The translations under genes and the position numbers were made by a program. The notes beneath the pieces were generated by a model. That model saw nothing but the letters and a program-made list of their open reading frames with translations. It did not search any database and was not told where the DNA came from. From Bacteroides acidifaciens (GTDB lineage: Bacteria; Bacteroidota; Bacteroidia; Bacteroidales; Bacteroidaceae), in the NCBI RefSeq assembly GCF_903181435.1, contig NZ_CAEUHO010000004.1, forward strand, positions 620,001-684,000: a stretch of 64,000 bases of DNA, in the 5' to 3' direction. This document shows, one piece after another, positions 1 to 8,685 of this stretch (position 1 is its first letter; the number at the start of each line of letters is the position of its first letter).

Positions 1-262
1 GCAAATATAATTTCTGCTTCTGTTTGCCGTTCAGTTGGATGGCCGGTAATTGTATTCTGTGGTCTTGCCCGGTCAGGACAGGTGTCAGTATGACGGCATT
101 CTTCGGGTTCATATCCTCGATTTCTACCGATACGTCCATCGAAAGGAGTAATGAGTCTGCCCGTACTCCCAGGAAATGGGGCTTGATATCCAGCTTGACG
201 TTCTGTGCCGGAAGCAGATTACATATCAATAGACCGAGCAAGATGAGTGTTTTCGTTTTCAT
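1..262 (-). CDS. DUF3868 domain protein, N-terminal part (cut by window edge)
   Basis: The ATG is at 262 and the gene runs leftwards off the window, so only the first 87 codons are visible. They begin with a short signal peptide (MKTKTLILLGLLICNLLPAQ) ending in an AQ-type cleavage site, followed by a beta-rich stretch with the segment VSVEIEDMNPKNAV. This matches the start of DUF3868 proteins, which in Bacteroidales are encoded beside DUF3575 proteins and Mfa/Fim-type fimbrial subunits. The start lies 22 bp after the stop of the DUF3575 gene, so the two are probably co-transcribed. The assignment to DUF3868 rests on the N-terminus plus context; the fimbrial genes themselves would lie to the left, outside the window. 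Confidence 0.7.
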   Translation of the reverse strand, partial: MKTKTLILLGLLICNLLPAQNVKLDIKPHFLGVRADSLLLSMDVSVEIEDMNPKNAVILTPVLTGQDHRIQLPAIQLNGKQKQKLYL

Positions 263-284
263 TTTATGCGTTTATTAAATTGGA

Positions 285-959
285 TTATTGGATGAAATAC
301 ACGACTGATATTCCTATTTGCGTAGCTCCCCAATAGTTGCAATTTGACTTTTCTATCAGGGGAGCGCCTGCGGATTGCCCGTAGCGTTTGTAATTGAGAT
401 GGGCGTATCCCAATGCGATACCCGCTTCCAGATTCCATTGCGGGCTAATCATCCATTGGTAACCGTAGGAAATGCCGAACCCCGCCAGATTGCCTTGATA
501 GCGGTTGTTGGTGATGTGTCGGTTCTCTACACCCAGCATCTTTCCATCTCCGAATCCCCAGGGAAGCATTCCGCCGAAATTGAATAAGGCATAATGAAGC
601 TGTAGCCCGATAAAGCTTCCTGCGAATGCTTCGTTGAACCATTTACGGTATTCCGGTTGCACGAGGAAATGCTTCATTTTCTTATTGTTGCTGAAACTCC
701 ACGGATTGTAATTGACGGAAAGACTGAGGGTATGTGTATCGTCACAGCGTATTTCACCTCCGAGATTGAATGAACTGGTAAGGTCATAGAGCAGATTGCT
801 CTTGACGGCTATGTTCTGTCCACATAGGTTGGATGCAGGCAGGATGAATCCGATAAAGATGAAAAGGACGACCGGCATTTGTTTTATGCTTGTCGCAAAC
901 TTCCATCTTCCGCCCGCGAACGGGTGCGAGTATTTAGCTGTATCAGGTTTGTGTGTCAT
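285..959 (-). CDS. DUF3575 family outer-membrane protein of a fimbria-type operon
   Basis: A 224-residue protein with a hydrophobic export segment at residues 29-45 and then a DUF3575-like body: SNLLYDLTSSFNLGGEI, a YRKWF stretch, and glycine/aromatic beta-strands ending in VVYFIQ, as expected for a small outer-membrane beta-barrel. DUF3575 proteins are known neighbours of DUF3868 and fimbrial shaft/anchor genes in Bacteroidales; their exact role is not established. The 28 hydrophilic residues before the hydrophobic segment are unusual, and Met28 (codon at 878) would give a cleaner signal peptide, so the true start is uncertain. The gene is first in its operon and starts 22 bp from the left inverted repeat of a putative promoter switch, so it is probably expressed only in one orientation of that switch. 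Confidence 0.75.
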   Translation of the reverse strand: MTHKPDTAKYSHPFAGGRWKFATSIKQMPVVLFIFIGFILPASNLCGQNIAVKSNLLYDLTSSFNLGGEIRCDDTHTLSLSVNYNPWSFSNNKKMKHFLVQPEYRKWFNEAFAGSFIGLQLHYALFNFGGMLPWGFGDGKMLGVENRHITNNRYQGNLAGFGISYGYQWMISPQWNLEAGIALGYAHLNYKRYGQSAGAPLIEKSNCNYWGATQIGISVVYFIQ

Positions 960-981
960 AACTTTTTCTTTATGTGTATCC

Positions 982-1001
982 GTTACTTCTTAGGTAACGG
1001 A
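982..1001 (+). repeat. Left inverted repeat (IRL) of a promoter inverton
   Basis: The 20 bases gttacttcttaggtaacgga are repeated exactly in inverted orientation at 1252-1271. The repeat is itself nearly palindromic (GTTAC, 9 bases, GTAAC; CCGTTAC/GTAACGG with the flanking base pairs at this copy), as is common for tyrosine-recombinase crossover sites. Confidence 0.85.
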
Positions 1002-1251
1002 ATTCTATTTGCATGACAAATGTATCTGAAGATAAAACAGGAAAAAGACAGTGGTCTTTTATAAATAAAATATACTTGAATGATTTCGGATGGGAATTAG
1101 TCCGACGTTCGGCAATAGATGGTTAGAACATGAAAGAAATCTGCTTCGTGTTCTTGCCTGTTATTTTATTTTTCAAAGAAAAAAAATAAAATAAGATACG
1201 ATTTATTTGGATGGTGAAGTTCTTTTTATATATCTTTGTGTCGTATTTATA
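1002..1251. promoter_or_regulatory. Invertible promoter segment, apparently in the OFF orientation
   Basis: These 250 bp lie between perfect 20-bp inverted repeats, between a tyrosine recombinase gene and a fimbria-type operon. No gene is present in 960-1308. The best promoter in the segment points right (see 1206-1238), away from the DUF3575 gene. Inverting the segment about its repeats would place that -7 element at about 1022-1015 on the minus strand, giving a leader of roughly 50 nt before the ATG at 959. A second -7-like element already sits there on the minus strand (TACATTTG, 1024-1017) but has no TTG at the -33 position. So the switch may go from weak to strong rather than strictly off to on. 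Confidence 0.8.
1206..1238 (+). promoter_or_regulatory. Promoter inside the invertible segment (-33 TTTG, -7 TATCTTTG)
   Basis: TTTG at 1206-1209 and TATCTTTG at 1231-1238 are separated by 21 bp, a full match to the Bacteroides promoter consensus. It faces the right repeat, 13 bp away. In the sequenced orientation transcription would leave the segment rightwards and run antisense into the 3' end of the recombinase gene at 1309. Confidence 0.7.
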
Positions 1252-1271
1252 TCCGTTACCTAAGAAGTAAC
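1252..1271 (-). repeat. Right inverted repeat (IRR) of the promoter inverton
   Basis: This is the exact reverse complement of 982-1001 over 20 bp; similarity stops at both ends. It lies 37 bp beyond the 3' end of the recombinase gene. Confidence 0.85.
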
Positions 1272-1308
1272 AGAGTTGGTAAAGTGCTTGTTCTTAGTTT
1301 ATTATGGA

Positions 1309-2280
1309 TTAATGGCTCTCTCCGCTGTAAGATGCTATGTAATAACAATTCAATTTGTTGGCATCTGTCCTTTCTTTCAATCCGAAGCCTTTCAGGTAGG
1401 TCTGTGTGGTCTTGATTGATTTGTGCCCTAGTGATTCACTAATCATCTCGATGGAGATTCCCTGATACTTTGCGTTTGTTGCCCAGGAGTGGCGGATAGT
1501 ATATGAAGTGACAGGTGATTTCAGTCGCAATTCTCTCGACAGGCTTTTCAGTTGGTTGTTGAACCGGCGGAGTGCCGATTGGTATTCTTTATAAACTCTC
1601 TCGTCTTTCCGCGGCTTGTCGCCTTTCATGATATTGAACAGATAATCGGGATAATTATCTCTCGGCGCAGTGTTGTTGCGTAGTTTGTTCATTTCCTTCT
1701 TCGACATATCCAATATTTCAAGGCTTATAGGCGTTCCTGTCTTTATACGGTTGTATCTAAGAACGTTCTGTTCAAGTGCTGATTTCTCCATATGCGCAAA
1801 GTCAGAGAACGGCATGCCGCAGAACTGGAACATCAGTCGTGCGATGGCTTGTGTACGGGTCAAGTGTTCGGACTGGGGAGTTTTGTAGAGAAGCGTATGC
1901 AATTCGTCGGGTGGCAGTGCTTTCTTCTGTCGTACATCTACTCCTGTGTACACATCACGAAATAACCGGGGGATAAAACGGGCGATACCAGCTTCCACAC
2001 CGCGGTTGTAAATGCTGCGCAGCATGCGCATATAGGTGGAGACAGTATTCGGCTTCAACCCGTATTCGTGAAGATATTGCCCGTAGCGCCGCAAGCTGTC
2101 GCGGGTGATTTGTGCGAATGATACGCCAGGCGTCTCACAGAACTTGGTGAATGAGAGAACTGCGTTCTTGTACACGTGCGCTGTCGAATAGCGCCCTTCT
2201 TCCTGTAGCTTCCGTATGTACGCTTTGGCACATACGATAAATCCATTTTTGTTGCTTTTCTGTTTCATAAGCTTGTTCAT
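1309..2280 (-). CDS. Tyrosine recombinase (putative fimbrial promoter invertase)
   Basis: A 323-residue tyrosine recombinase with an N-terminal SAM-like domain (about 15-105) and a C-terminal catalytic domain. Visible catalytic positions are Lys180 (RIKTGTP), Tyr260-x-x-Arg263-His264 (SYTIRHSW), His286 (LGH) and the nucleophile Tyr295 (TQTYL). The first catalytic Arg, expected directly before GMPF, reads Cys154 (codon TGC, 1821-1819); Arg codon CGC is one transition away. I chose the ATG at 2280 because an upstream in-frame TTG at 2310 overlaps a -7 promoter match. The gene abuts the inverted repeats at 982-1271, and recombinases of this class commonly invert nearby promoters in Bacteroides. 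Its likely job is switching the adjacent operon, if the Cys variant is still active. Confidence 0.85.
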   Translation of the reverse strand: MNKLMKQKSNKNGFIVCAKAYIRKLQEEGRYSTAHVYKNAVLSFTKFCETPGVSFAQITRDSLRRYGQYLHEYGLKPNTVSTYMRMLRSIYNRGVEAGIARFIPRLFRDVYTGVDVRQKKALPPDELHTLLYKTPQSEHLTRTQAIARLMFQFCGMPFSDFAHMEKSALEQNVLRYNRIKTGTPISLEILDMSKKEMNKLRNNTAPRDNYPDYLFNIMKGDKPRKDERVYKEYQSALRRFNNQLKSLSRELRLKSPVTSYTIRHSWATNAKYQGISIEMISESLGHKSIKTTQTYLKGFGLKERTDANKLNCYYIASYSGESH

Positions 2281-2307
2281 CTTTATTTTATTACTCAAGG
2301 AGTATAA

Positions 2308-2315
2308 CAAAAGTA
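2308..2315 (-). promoter_or_regulatory. Candidate -7 element of the recombinase gene
   Basis: TACTTTTG on the minus strand matches TAnnTTTG and lies 28 bp before the ATG at 2280. No clear -33 TTG was found. It overlaps the alternative TTG start, which argues for the ATG. Confidence 0.45.
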
Positions 2316-2373
2316 GTTATCTTTTTTGTTGTTAATGCCTATGAAAACTCTCCGATTGCCATGTAATTTTTTG

Positions 2374-2381
2374 TAATTTTG
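2374..2381 (+). promoter_or_regulatory. Candidate -7 element of recO
   Basis: TAATTTTG lies 28 bp before the recO ATG. The -33 position has no good match. Confidence 0.4.
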
Positions 2382-2409
2382 TTCCGGATTGACAATAAGG
2401 TAGTCTATT

Positions 2410-3138
2410 ATGCTGCAAAAAACAAAAGGAATAGTTCTTCATACGTTAAAATATAATGATACGTCTATCATTGTAGATATGTATACGGAGTTGTCCGGCA
2501 GGGCTTCTTTTTTTGTGGCAGTACCCCGTTCGCGAAAGGCTGCGGTGAAATCTGTTCTGTTTCAGCCGTTATCTTTTATCGAATTTGAAGCGGATTACAG
2601 ACCGAATGCTACACTCTATCGGGTGAAGGAGGCGAAGTCTTTTTATCCTTTTTCGTCCATTCCTTATGACCCGTATAAGTCTTCGATGGCGCTTTTCTTG
2701 GCTGAATTTCTTTATCGGGCTGTCCGCGAAGAGGCGGAGAACCGTCCGTTGTTTGCCTATCTGCAACATTCTATTATTTGGCTGGACGAGTGTAGCGAGG
2801 GCTTTGCCAATTTCCATCTGGTCTTTCTGATGAGGCTTTCCCGATTTTTGGGGCTTTATCCTAATCTCGACGATTATCATACCGGTGATTATTTCGACTT
2901 GCTGAATGCTTGTTTCACTTCGATTCGTCCTCAGTTACATTCATCTTATATTAATCCTGAAGAAGCCGGGCGACTTCGGCAACTGATGCGTATGAATTAT
3001 GAGACGATGCATCTTTTCGGCATGAGCCGTGCGGAACGCACCCGCTGTCTGACTACTATCAATGATTATTATAGCCTGCATTTGCCGGACTTCCCGGCTT
3101 TGAAATCACTGGAAGTACTGAAGGAATTGTTTGATTAA
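2410..3138 (+). CDS. recO: DNA repair protein RecO
   Basis: A 242-residue RecO. The N-terminal OB-fold begins [19 protein letters not shown], typical of the family, and is followed by the helical C-terminal region (about 85-240). RecO works with RecR to load RecA on SSB-coated single-stranded DNA in recombinational repair. The zinc-binding cysteines of some RecO proteins are not evident, as is common in Bacteroidetes. It appears to be a single-gene unit, transcribed divergently from the recombinase gene and convergently with the regulator gene at 3166. Confidence 0.93.
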   Translation: MLQKTKGIVLHTLKYNDTSIIVDMYTELSGRASFFVAVPRSRKAAVKSVLFQPLSFIEFEADYRPNATLYRVKEAKSFYPFSSIPYDPYKSSMALFLAEFLYRAVREEAENRPLFAYLQHSIIWLDECSEGFANFHLVFLMRLSRFLGLYPNLDDYHTGDYFDLLNACFTSIRPQLHSSYINPEEAGRLRQLMRMNYETMHLFGMSRAERTRCLTTINDYYSLHLPDFPALKSLEVLKELFD

Positions 3139-3165
3139 ACATTGCCAGAATTGTATTAGATAATT

Positions 3166-6100
3166 TTAGTTTTGCATCTTGGAATCAAGATTATTGGTTG
3201 TTTCCTCATTTTCGGAGAGGGGGATATCGCCTTTCCGGTAAGTTTGTGGGGTGATGTGATATCTTTCCTTGAAGCATTTACTAAAATATTTGGGTACATT
3301 GAAACCGACCTGGTCTGATATTTCTGCAATATTCAGTTCCATGTTGTTCTTCAGTAAGAATGCTGCACGTTTCAGGCGGAGGGTCATAATGAAATCAGCA
3401 GGTGTCTGTCCTGTGATGGCTTTTAACTTGGAGAAAAGCTTTGTACGCGAAATACTCATTTGCGTTGCCAGCATATCTACATTGAAATCTCCATTCTCCA
3501 TCTCCTGTTCGATAATTTCCATAACTTTATCCATGAACTTTTTGTCCATCACATTGTTGGTCAGGATTTGTATGTTTTCTTGCGGCAGTTTGCTGAACTT
3601 TTCTTGTAGCATGATTCGGTTATTGACCAGATTGTTACAGCGGGACAACAAGATGTTGATGTTAAATGGTTTGGTAATATAATCATCCGCTCCCATTCTT
3701 AATCCTTCCAGATTGTGTTCGATGGCAGTTTTGGCTGTGAGTAGAACTACGGGTATATGGCAGGTGTCAAAATCGGCTTTAATGGCTTGGCAAAGTTCCG
3801 TACCGGACATCTCCGGCATAATGATGTCGCTGAGCACGATATTGGGATTTTCGGATCGTACTTTCTCCAGTCCTTCCTTGCCGTTGGAGGCGGTAATGAC
3901 AATATAGAACTCTTCAAATATTTTAGATATCATTTCTTTTAATGAATCATTATCTTCTACAATAAGAATTTTATATTCTTTTTCCTTTAGTCGGCTATCG
4001 TTGTTTGAAGCCGTTTGTTCAAATAATAAAGACTGCTGGAACTCTGCATTTAACTCGTTAATTTCATTAAATGCAAATGTATCTTTTGTTTCACAGAACT
4101 GTTCGGATGTGAAGTGTTCATTTCCTGTTTTCAGATGTATGCAGAAAGTGGTTCCTTCTCCCAATTCGCTGGAAACTTCAATACTTCCATGATGTAGTTC
4201 GACTATACCTTTGGAAAGCGAAAGACCGATACCGGTACCTACATAGAACAGAGAATCCAACTGTTCCGTTTGATAGAAACGAGTAAAGATATTGTTGATG
4301 TCTTTGGCTGCTATTCCCGAACCATTGTCTGTTACGTCAATGAGGACTTCCTGATTTCTTTTCCGGACAGATATGGAAATTATTCCTCCCGCGTTTGTGT
4401 GTTTAAAGGCGTTGGAGATAAGATTGTTTATCACTTTTTGCATCTGCTTGGCATCGTACCATAAATTGATGGTATCACTACTCTTTTCGAAGTTGAAAGT
4501 AATCTGGCGTTGTACTGCATATTCCTGAAAGAGTAGATAATGTTCATATACGAAGTCCACAACATTGTGCTCGCTAACCTTGATAGTCATGTAACCTTGT
4601 TCCTGCTTGCGAAAGTCAAGTAATTCGGTGATAAGCTCCCTCAGCTGTAAACAACTCTTGTACACTCCCAGTATTTTGTTATAGACATTGGGAGCGATGG
4701 AACGTATCTGTAATAACATTTCCATTTGTCCGATGATGAGTGTAAGAGGGGTGCGGAACTCATGTGAAATGTTTGTGAAGAAGCGTAGTTTGGCTTGGTT
4801 GAGTTTTTCGATATCCTCAGCATGCTTTTTTTCATACTTCAGCGATTCTTGTAGCTGGATCCGGTGATGGTAGGCGCGTATAAGGTAATATGCAATACCT
4901 ACAATACATATGAGATATACTAGGTATGCCCATATCGTACGATAGAAAGGAGGTAAGATCTCTATCTGCAATCTGCTTGGTGGAACTAGACTTTCATTGA
5001 TGTCTTTGGCTTTGACAACTAATGTATATTTACCAGGGTTTAAGTTGGTGTACGTAATAACGTTTTGTTCCAGACTGTTCCATGCATTAGAGAAACCTTC
5101 CAGACGGTATATGATTTTATCTTTATTGAAAGGTATGTAGTCTGTTGTGGTATACTCAATACTGAATATATTTTGATTAGATTTAAGAGTGATTTTTGGA
5201 GAATAAGTTATGTCTCTAGTCAATATGCTGTCTTTATCTCCTACATTGATGTCTTTTCCGTTCACGATAAGTCGGAATGGATATATACGGTAAGAACGAG
5301 GAGACTCTTCAAGTTCTTTCTCAAAGAACGAAATAATTCCAGTGGTTCCTCCAATGAAAATTTCTCCTTTTTTATTTTTGTAAAGTGCATTCTCGTTAAT
5401 ACAGCTTAATGGGAGTTCTTCATAATTTTTGAATTTTTTTTGTTGATAGTCTAATATGGAGAACCCTTTGTCGGTAGTTATAAGTAGCCTATTGGGGGAT
5501 AATTCACAAATGTTGTAAATAATATTACTTGCCAGGCCGTTTTTGCTCATATCAAAGTTTTCGAAGTCGTCCGTTTCTCTACGGTATAAATCCAGTCCAT
5601 TTTCATTAGTGCAAAACCATAACCTGTTTTGACTGTCTTCATAGATGGAATTGACGCTGTTACTGCTGATGCTGTGTTCATTGGCGCTTTTATGTTTGTA
5701 TATTGACAGCTTTTGAGTATTGAAGTTATAGGCGCAGGCTCCATTGTTATTATTGGTTATCCATAAAATACCTTTGTGGTCGAGGGTTAATCCAAAGGTG
5801 GATATAGTATTGTTGAGTGCCACTTCATCGTGGAACAATGGTTTACATGTTCCGGTTGCAGGATTGAATAGACCGATTCCGTTGTTAGTTGCTAAAATTA
5901 ATTGTTCTTGATAGGGTAAAATATCTTCAATAAGATTGGATGGAATAGATGTTCTATCACCTTTCTTATATTTATAATTGGTAGAATGGCCGGTTTTTAA
6001 ATCCAATTTGTTAAGTCCTTCCAGATGAATACCAGTCCACACTACTTTTTGTATGGAGTCGTAGTAGATTGCTCTTACATTTCCTGTATAATTGTTGGGA

Positions 6101-7224
6101 GTGTTTTTATTTGTATACCATTGATAGGTTTGGGTAGTTGGGATGTATTTATTAATTCCCCCTTTCTCTGTACCTATCCATAAATTCCCCTCGTCGTCCT
6201 CAGTCATACGTTTAACGATAGGGGAACTTAAACCTTCTTTTTCCTTGGAAGAGGCTTGATACTCACGATAAATTTGCTTCTGTGGATTGAAATAGTTGAT
6301 TCCACCGGAGTATGTTCCTACCCAGATGGTTCCTTGTAAGTCGCAATATAACCCCCAAATAGAAGAGTTGCTCAAGCTTTTGCTATTTTCTTTTTTCTCG
6401 TAACGGGTGAACTTTTTGGTTTGTTTGTCATACTTGTTAAGTCCGTTGAAAGTTCCTATCCATATATTTCCTTGTTTGTCTTCGCAACACCTGTGTGTAT
6501 AGTTGGAACTGATGGTGGAAGGATCATCCGCTTCATACAAAAAAATGTTTATCTGTTTGCCTTGTATGCAGTACACTCCGTGTCCTGATTTGGTCGTTAT
6601 CCAATAGTAACCGGAAGAATCTCTGATGATATCGGAGATATTTCCTTCTTTGATAGGTTGGGTTAGTGTCTTTTGTGGGTCGAGTATATAAAGCCCTTTA
6701 TTGGTTCCTATGAAGACAGAGTCGTTATATACGTATAATCTTTGAATAACGCTATTATTTTGAGTCATCTTATAGAACAAATCGAATTTTATTCCATCGT
6801 ACTTGAATATTTGGTTTGAAGTGGCAACGTATAGATATTTAGAAAAGAATTCTGCCCGTGTGCTTTTCTTTATGATAGGAGTAAATTGCCCTTTTTCTAT
6901 GTCATAAGCGGAAATCCCTCTGTTAGTCATGATATAAACGTGGCCGTTATGATCTCCTGTGATGTGATAAATATCATTGTATAAGATACTATTTGAGTTG
7001 TTTTTCTCCTTTTGATAAATTTTGAAATATTTTCCATTATATAAACTGACTCCATTTCGTGTACCGAACCACATAAATCCTCGTTCATCCTGATATATAG
7101 AAATAATGGAGTTGTGTGATAAACCATTATCGGTAGTCAAATGTCGGAAAGATATGCTTTGTGTACTACATGTAAGTATGTGTACACATAGGAAGTAACA
7201 GATTAAAAAGATTTTGTTTCTCAT
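3166..7224 (-). CDS. Hybrid two-component system regulator (sensor kinase/response regulator, HTCS)
   Basis: A 1352-residue inner-membrane protein combining sensing and DNA binding. It has a signal peptide (about 1-22), a periplasmic half made of two-component-regulator propeller repeats (many copies of a G-N-x-W-I-G-T-like unit), a Y_Y_Y domain before the membrane, and a transmembrane helix at 764-784. The kinase core has His821 in the H-box SHEFRTPL, the N-box NNLISNAFKHT and the G-boxes DNGSG and GTGIGL. A receiver domain follows with the phospho-acceptor Asp1133 (LSDIIMPE), then a C-terminal AraC-type double helix-turn-helix (about 1240-1340). HTCS proteins bind a breakdown product of their glycan in the periplasm and activate the adjacent locus. 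This one is divergent from the GH88 gene and most likely controls 7477-21819. Confidence 0.95.
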   Translation of the reverse strand: MRNKIFLICYFLCVHILTCSTQSISFRHLTTDNGLSHNSIISIYQDERGFMWFGTRNGVSLYNGKYFKIYQKEKNNSNSILYNDIYHITGDHNGHVYIMTNRGISAYDIEKGQFTPIIKKSTRAEFFSKYLYVATSNQIFKYDGIKFDLFYKMTQNNSVIQRLYVYNDSVFIGTNKGLYILDPQKTLTQPIKEGNISDIIRDSSGYYWITTKSGHGVYCIQGKQINIFLYEADDPSTISSNYTHRCCEDKQGNIWIGTFNGLNKYDKQTKKFTRYEKKENSKSLSNSSIWGLYCDLQGTIWVGTYSGGINYFNPQKQIYREYQASSKEKEGLSSPIVKRMTEDDEGNLWIGTEKGGINKYIPTTQTYQWYTNKNTPNNYTGNVRAIYYDSIQKVVWTGIHLEGLNKLDLKTGHSTNYKYKKGDRTSIPSNLIEDILPYQEQLILATNNGIGLFNPATGTCKPLFHDEVALNNTISTFGLTLDHKGILWITNNNNGACAYNFNTQKLSIYKHKSANEHSISSNSVNSIYEDSQNRLWFCTNENGLDLYRRETDDFENFDMSKNGLASNIIYNICELSPNRLLITTDKGFSILDYQQKKFKNYEELPLSCINENALYKNKKGEIFIGGTTGIISFFEKELEESPRSYRIYPFRLIVNGKDINVGDKDSILTRDITYSPKITLKSNQNIFSIEYTTTDYIPFNKDKIIYRLEGFSNAWNSLEQNVITYTNLNPGKYTLVVKAKDINESLVPPSRLQIEILPPFYRTIWAYLVYLICIVGIAYYLIRAYHHRIQLQESLKYEKKHAEDIEKLNQAKLRFFTNISHEFRTPLTLIIGQMEMLLQIRSIAPNVYNKILGVYKSCLQLRELITELLDFRKQEQGYMTIKVSEHNVVDFVYEHYLLFQEYAVQRQITFNFEKSSDTINLWYDAKQMQKVINNLISNAFKHTNAGGIISISVRKRNQEVLIDVTDNGSGIAAKDINNIFTRFYQTEQLDSLFYVGTGIGLSLSKGIVELHHGSIEVSSELGEGTTFCIHLKTGNEHFTSEQFCETKDTFAFNEINELNAEFQQSLLFEQTASNNDSRLKEKEYKILIVEDNDSLKEMISKIFEEFYIVITASNGKEGLEKVRSENPNIVLSDIIMPEMSGTELCQAIKADFDTCHIPVVLLTAKTAIEHNLEGLRMGADDYITKPFNINILLSRCNNLVNNRIMLQEKFSKLPQENIQILTNNVMDKKFMDKVMEIIEQEMENGDFNVDMLATQMSISRTKLFSKLKAITGQTPADFIMTLRLKRAAFLLKNNMELNIAEISDQVGFNVPKYFSKCFKERYHITPQTYRKGDIPLSENEETTNNLDSKMQN

Positions 7225-7260
7225 AATCTTTAGGTATAGTAATCATTATATTAAGATTTG

Positions 7261-7268
7261 CAAATATA
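7261..7268 (-). promoter_or_regulatory. Candidate -7 element of the HTCS gene
   Basis: TATATTTG on the minus strand lies 36 bp upstream of the HTCS start and fits TAnnTTTG. The -33 position is poor. Confidence 0.45.
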
Positions 7269-7429
7269 GCTTTTTTGTCGTGAGGGGGAAAGTGTGATGT
7301 TGTGTTGTTGGGTATTTTATTGTCCAATTTATATGTTATTTTTGTTCATTTTTTCCGATTGGACTTATTTTGTATGTTTAGAATTCCTTTCGTGTATATA
7401 TACTGCCCTTCTAATATTGTTTTATTCTT

Positions 7430-7437
7430 TACTTTTG
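7430..7437 (+). promoter_or_regulatory. Candidate -7 element of the GH88 gene
   Basis: TACTTTTG lies 39 bp before the ATG at 7477. There is no recognisable -33 TTTG at the right spacing, which would fit a promoter that needs its HTCS activator. Confidence 0.45.
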
Positions 7438-7476
7438 TATGGCGTAGTTAGCAAGTTAATAAAATGTTGATTGATT

Positions 7477-8685
7477 ATGAAAAGTAATATTTTAGTTCGT
7501 ACGTGTATTGGTCTTTTTCTCTTTTCAGTGTTTGCTTGTGTGGGAGTTAAAGGACAGAAAGATTTTATTTCAACGAACATTGAGCATGCCGCTATTCAAT
7601 ATAGTTTGCAGATGGATGCTCTTGAAAAGAATGATAAAATCTTAATTCCTCGTACCGTGAACGCTAAGGGCAATATGGTGTATGCACGTCGTGGCTGGGA
7701 TTGGACGCTTGGCTTCTTCCCGGGAAGTCTTTGGTATTTGTATAATCTCACTGGTAATGAATATTGGAAGCAGAAAGCAGAGAAATGTACCGAATACCTA
7801 TATAAAGAACAATATAATACTTCGCATCATGATATTGGTTTTATTATAGGTTGTAGTTTCCTCAATGGTTTGCGTTTAGGAGGTAAGGAGGAGTATACGT
7901 CGGTCGTGGTACAGGCTGCCAAATCTTTGTCTACACGTTTTCGTCCGAATGCGGATGTCATTCAATCTTGGAATGCTGACAAAGGACGCCCGTTAAAGAT
8001 GGGATGGAAATGTCCAGTGATTATTGATAATTTGATGAATCTGGAACTTTTGTTTGAAGCTACCCGGTTGTCCGGTGACTCTACCTATTATAATATTGCC
8101 GTTTCACATGCTGATAAAACCTTGAAGAACCATTTCCGGGAAGATGGAAGTTCGTATCATGTGGTAGATTACAATCCGGAAACAGGAGAAGTGCTTAAAC
8201 GTTGTACGGCACAGGGATATTCAGATGATTCGGCATGGGCACGAGGGCAGGCTTGGGCTATTTATGGCTATACTATGTGTTATCGGTATACACATCGTCT
8301 GGCATATTTAAATCAGGCTAAGAAAGTATATGAGTTTATATTTACCAATTCAAATCTTCCTGAAGATTTGATACCTTACTGGGACTTTGATGCGCTGAAT
8401 ATTCCCAAAGAACCGAGGGATGTGTCAGCGGCCGCTATTACAGCTTCGGCGCTGTATGAGCTAAGTGTCTTCTCAAATAATAAGGAATATAAGGAAACAG
8501 CGGATAAGATAATGAAAATTCTGTCTTCTCCCGCTTATCGTGCAGAAATCGGTGAAAATCATTGTTTTCTACTGATGCATTCCGTAGGTAGTTTCCCAGA
8601 TTGCGCTGAGATAGACGTTCCTCTGAGTTATGCTGACTATTATTATCTGGAGGCTTTAAGACGTAAAAGGGATTGGGGAAAATAG
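7477..8685 (+). CDS. GH88 unsaturated glucuronyl hydrolase
   Basis: A 402-residue secreted or periplasmic enzyme. The ATG at 7477 gives a normal signal peptide (about 1-27, ending VKGQ); an in-frame TTG six bases upstream is less likely. It has the alpha/alpha-barrel signatures of GH88: aromatic pocket RGWDWTLGFFPG (Trp74, Trp76), Asp119 in HHDIGF, Asp184 in IIDNLMNLE matching the general acid/base of characterised enzymes, and SDDSAWARGQAW. GH88 enzymes hydrate the 4,5-unsaturated uronic acid left at the non-reducing end by a polysaccharide lyase, releasing it. The gene is first in the locus, after its own promoter and opposite the HTCS gene. No lyase is encoded in the window, so the lyase product must come from another locus or another organism. 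Confidence 0.92.
   Translation: MKSNILVRTCIGLFLFSVFACVGVKGQKDFISTNIEHAAIQYSLQMDALEKNDKILIPRTVNAKGNMVYARRGWDWTLGFFPGSLWYLYNLTGNEYWKQKAEKCTEYLYKEQYNTSHHDIGFIIGCSFLNGLRLGGKEEYTSVVVQAAKSLSTRFRPNADVIQSWNADKGRPLKMGWKCPVIIDNLMNLELLFEATRLSGDSTYYNIAVSHADKTLKNHFREDGSSYHVVDYNPETGEVLKRCTAQGYSDDSAWARGQAWAIYGYTMCYRYTHRLAYLNQAKKVYEFIFTNSNLPEDLIPYWDFDALNIPKEPRDVSAAAITASALYELSVFSNNKEYKETADKIMKILSSPAYRAEIGENHCFLLMHSVGSFPDCAEIDVPLSYADYYYLEALRRKRDWGK

Noticed and set aside
1309..2280. Recombinase gene as a sign of an integrated mobile element
   Set aside because: The adjacent perfect inverted repeats with a promoter inside and the fimbria-type operon fit a local DNA invertase better than an element integrase.
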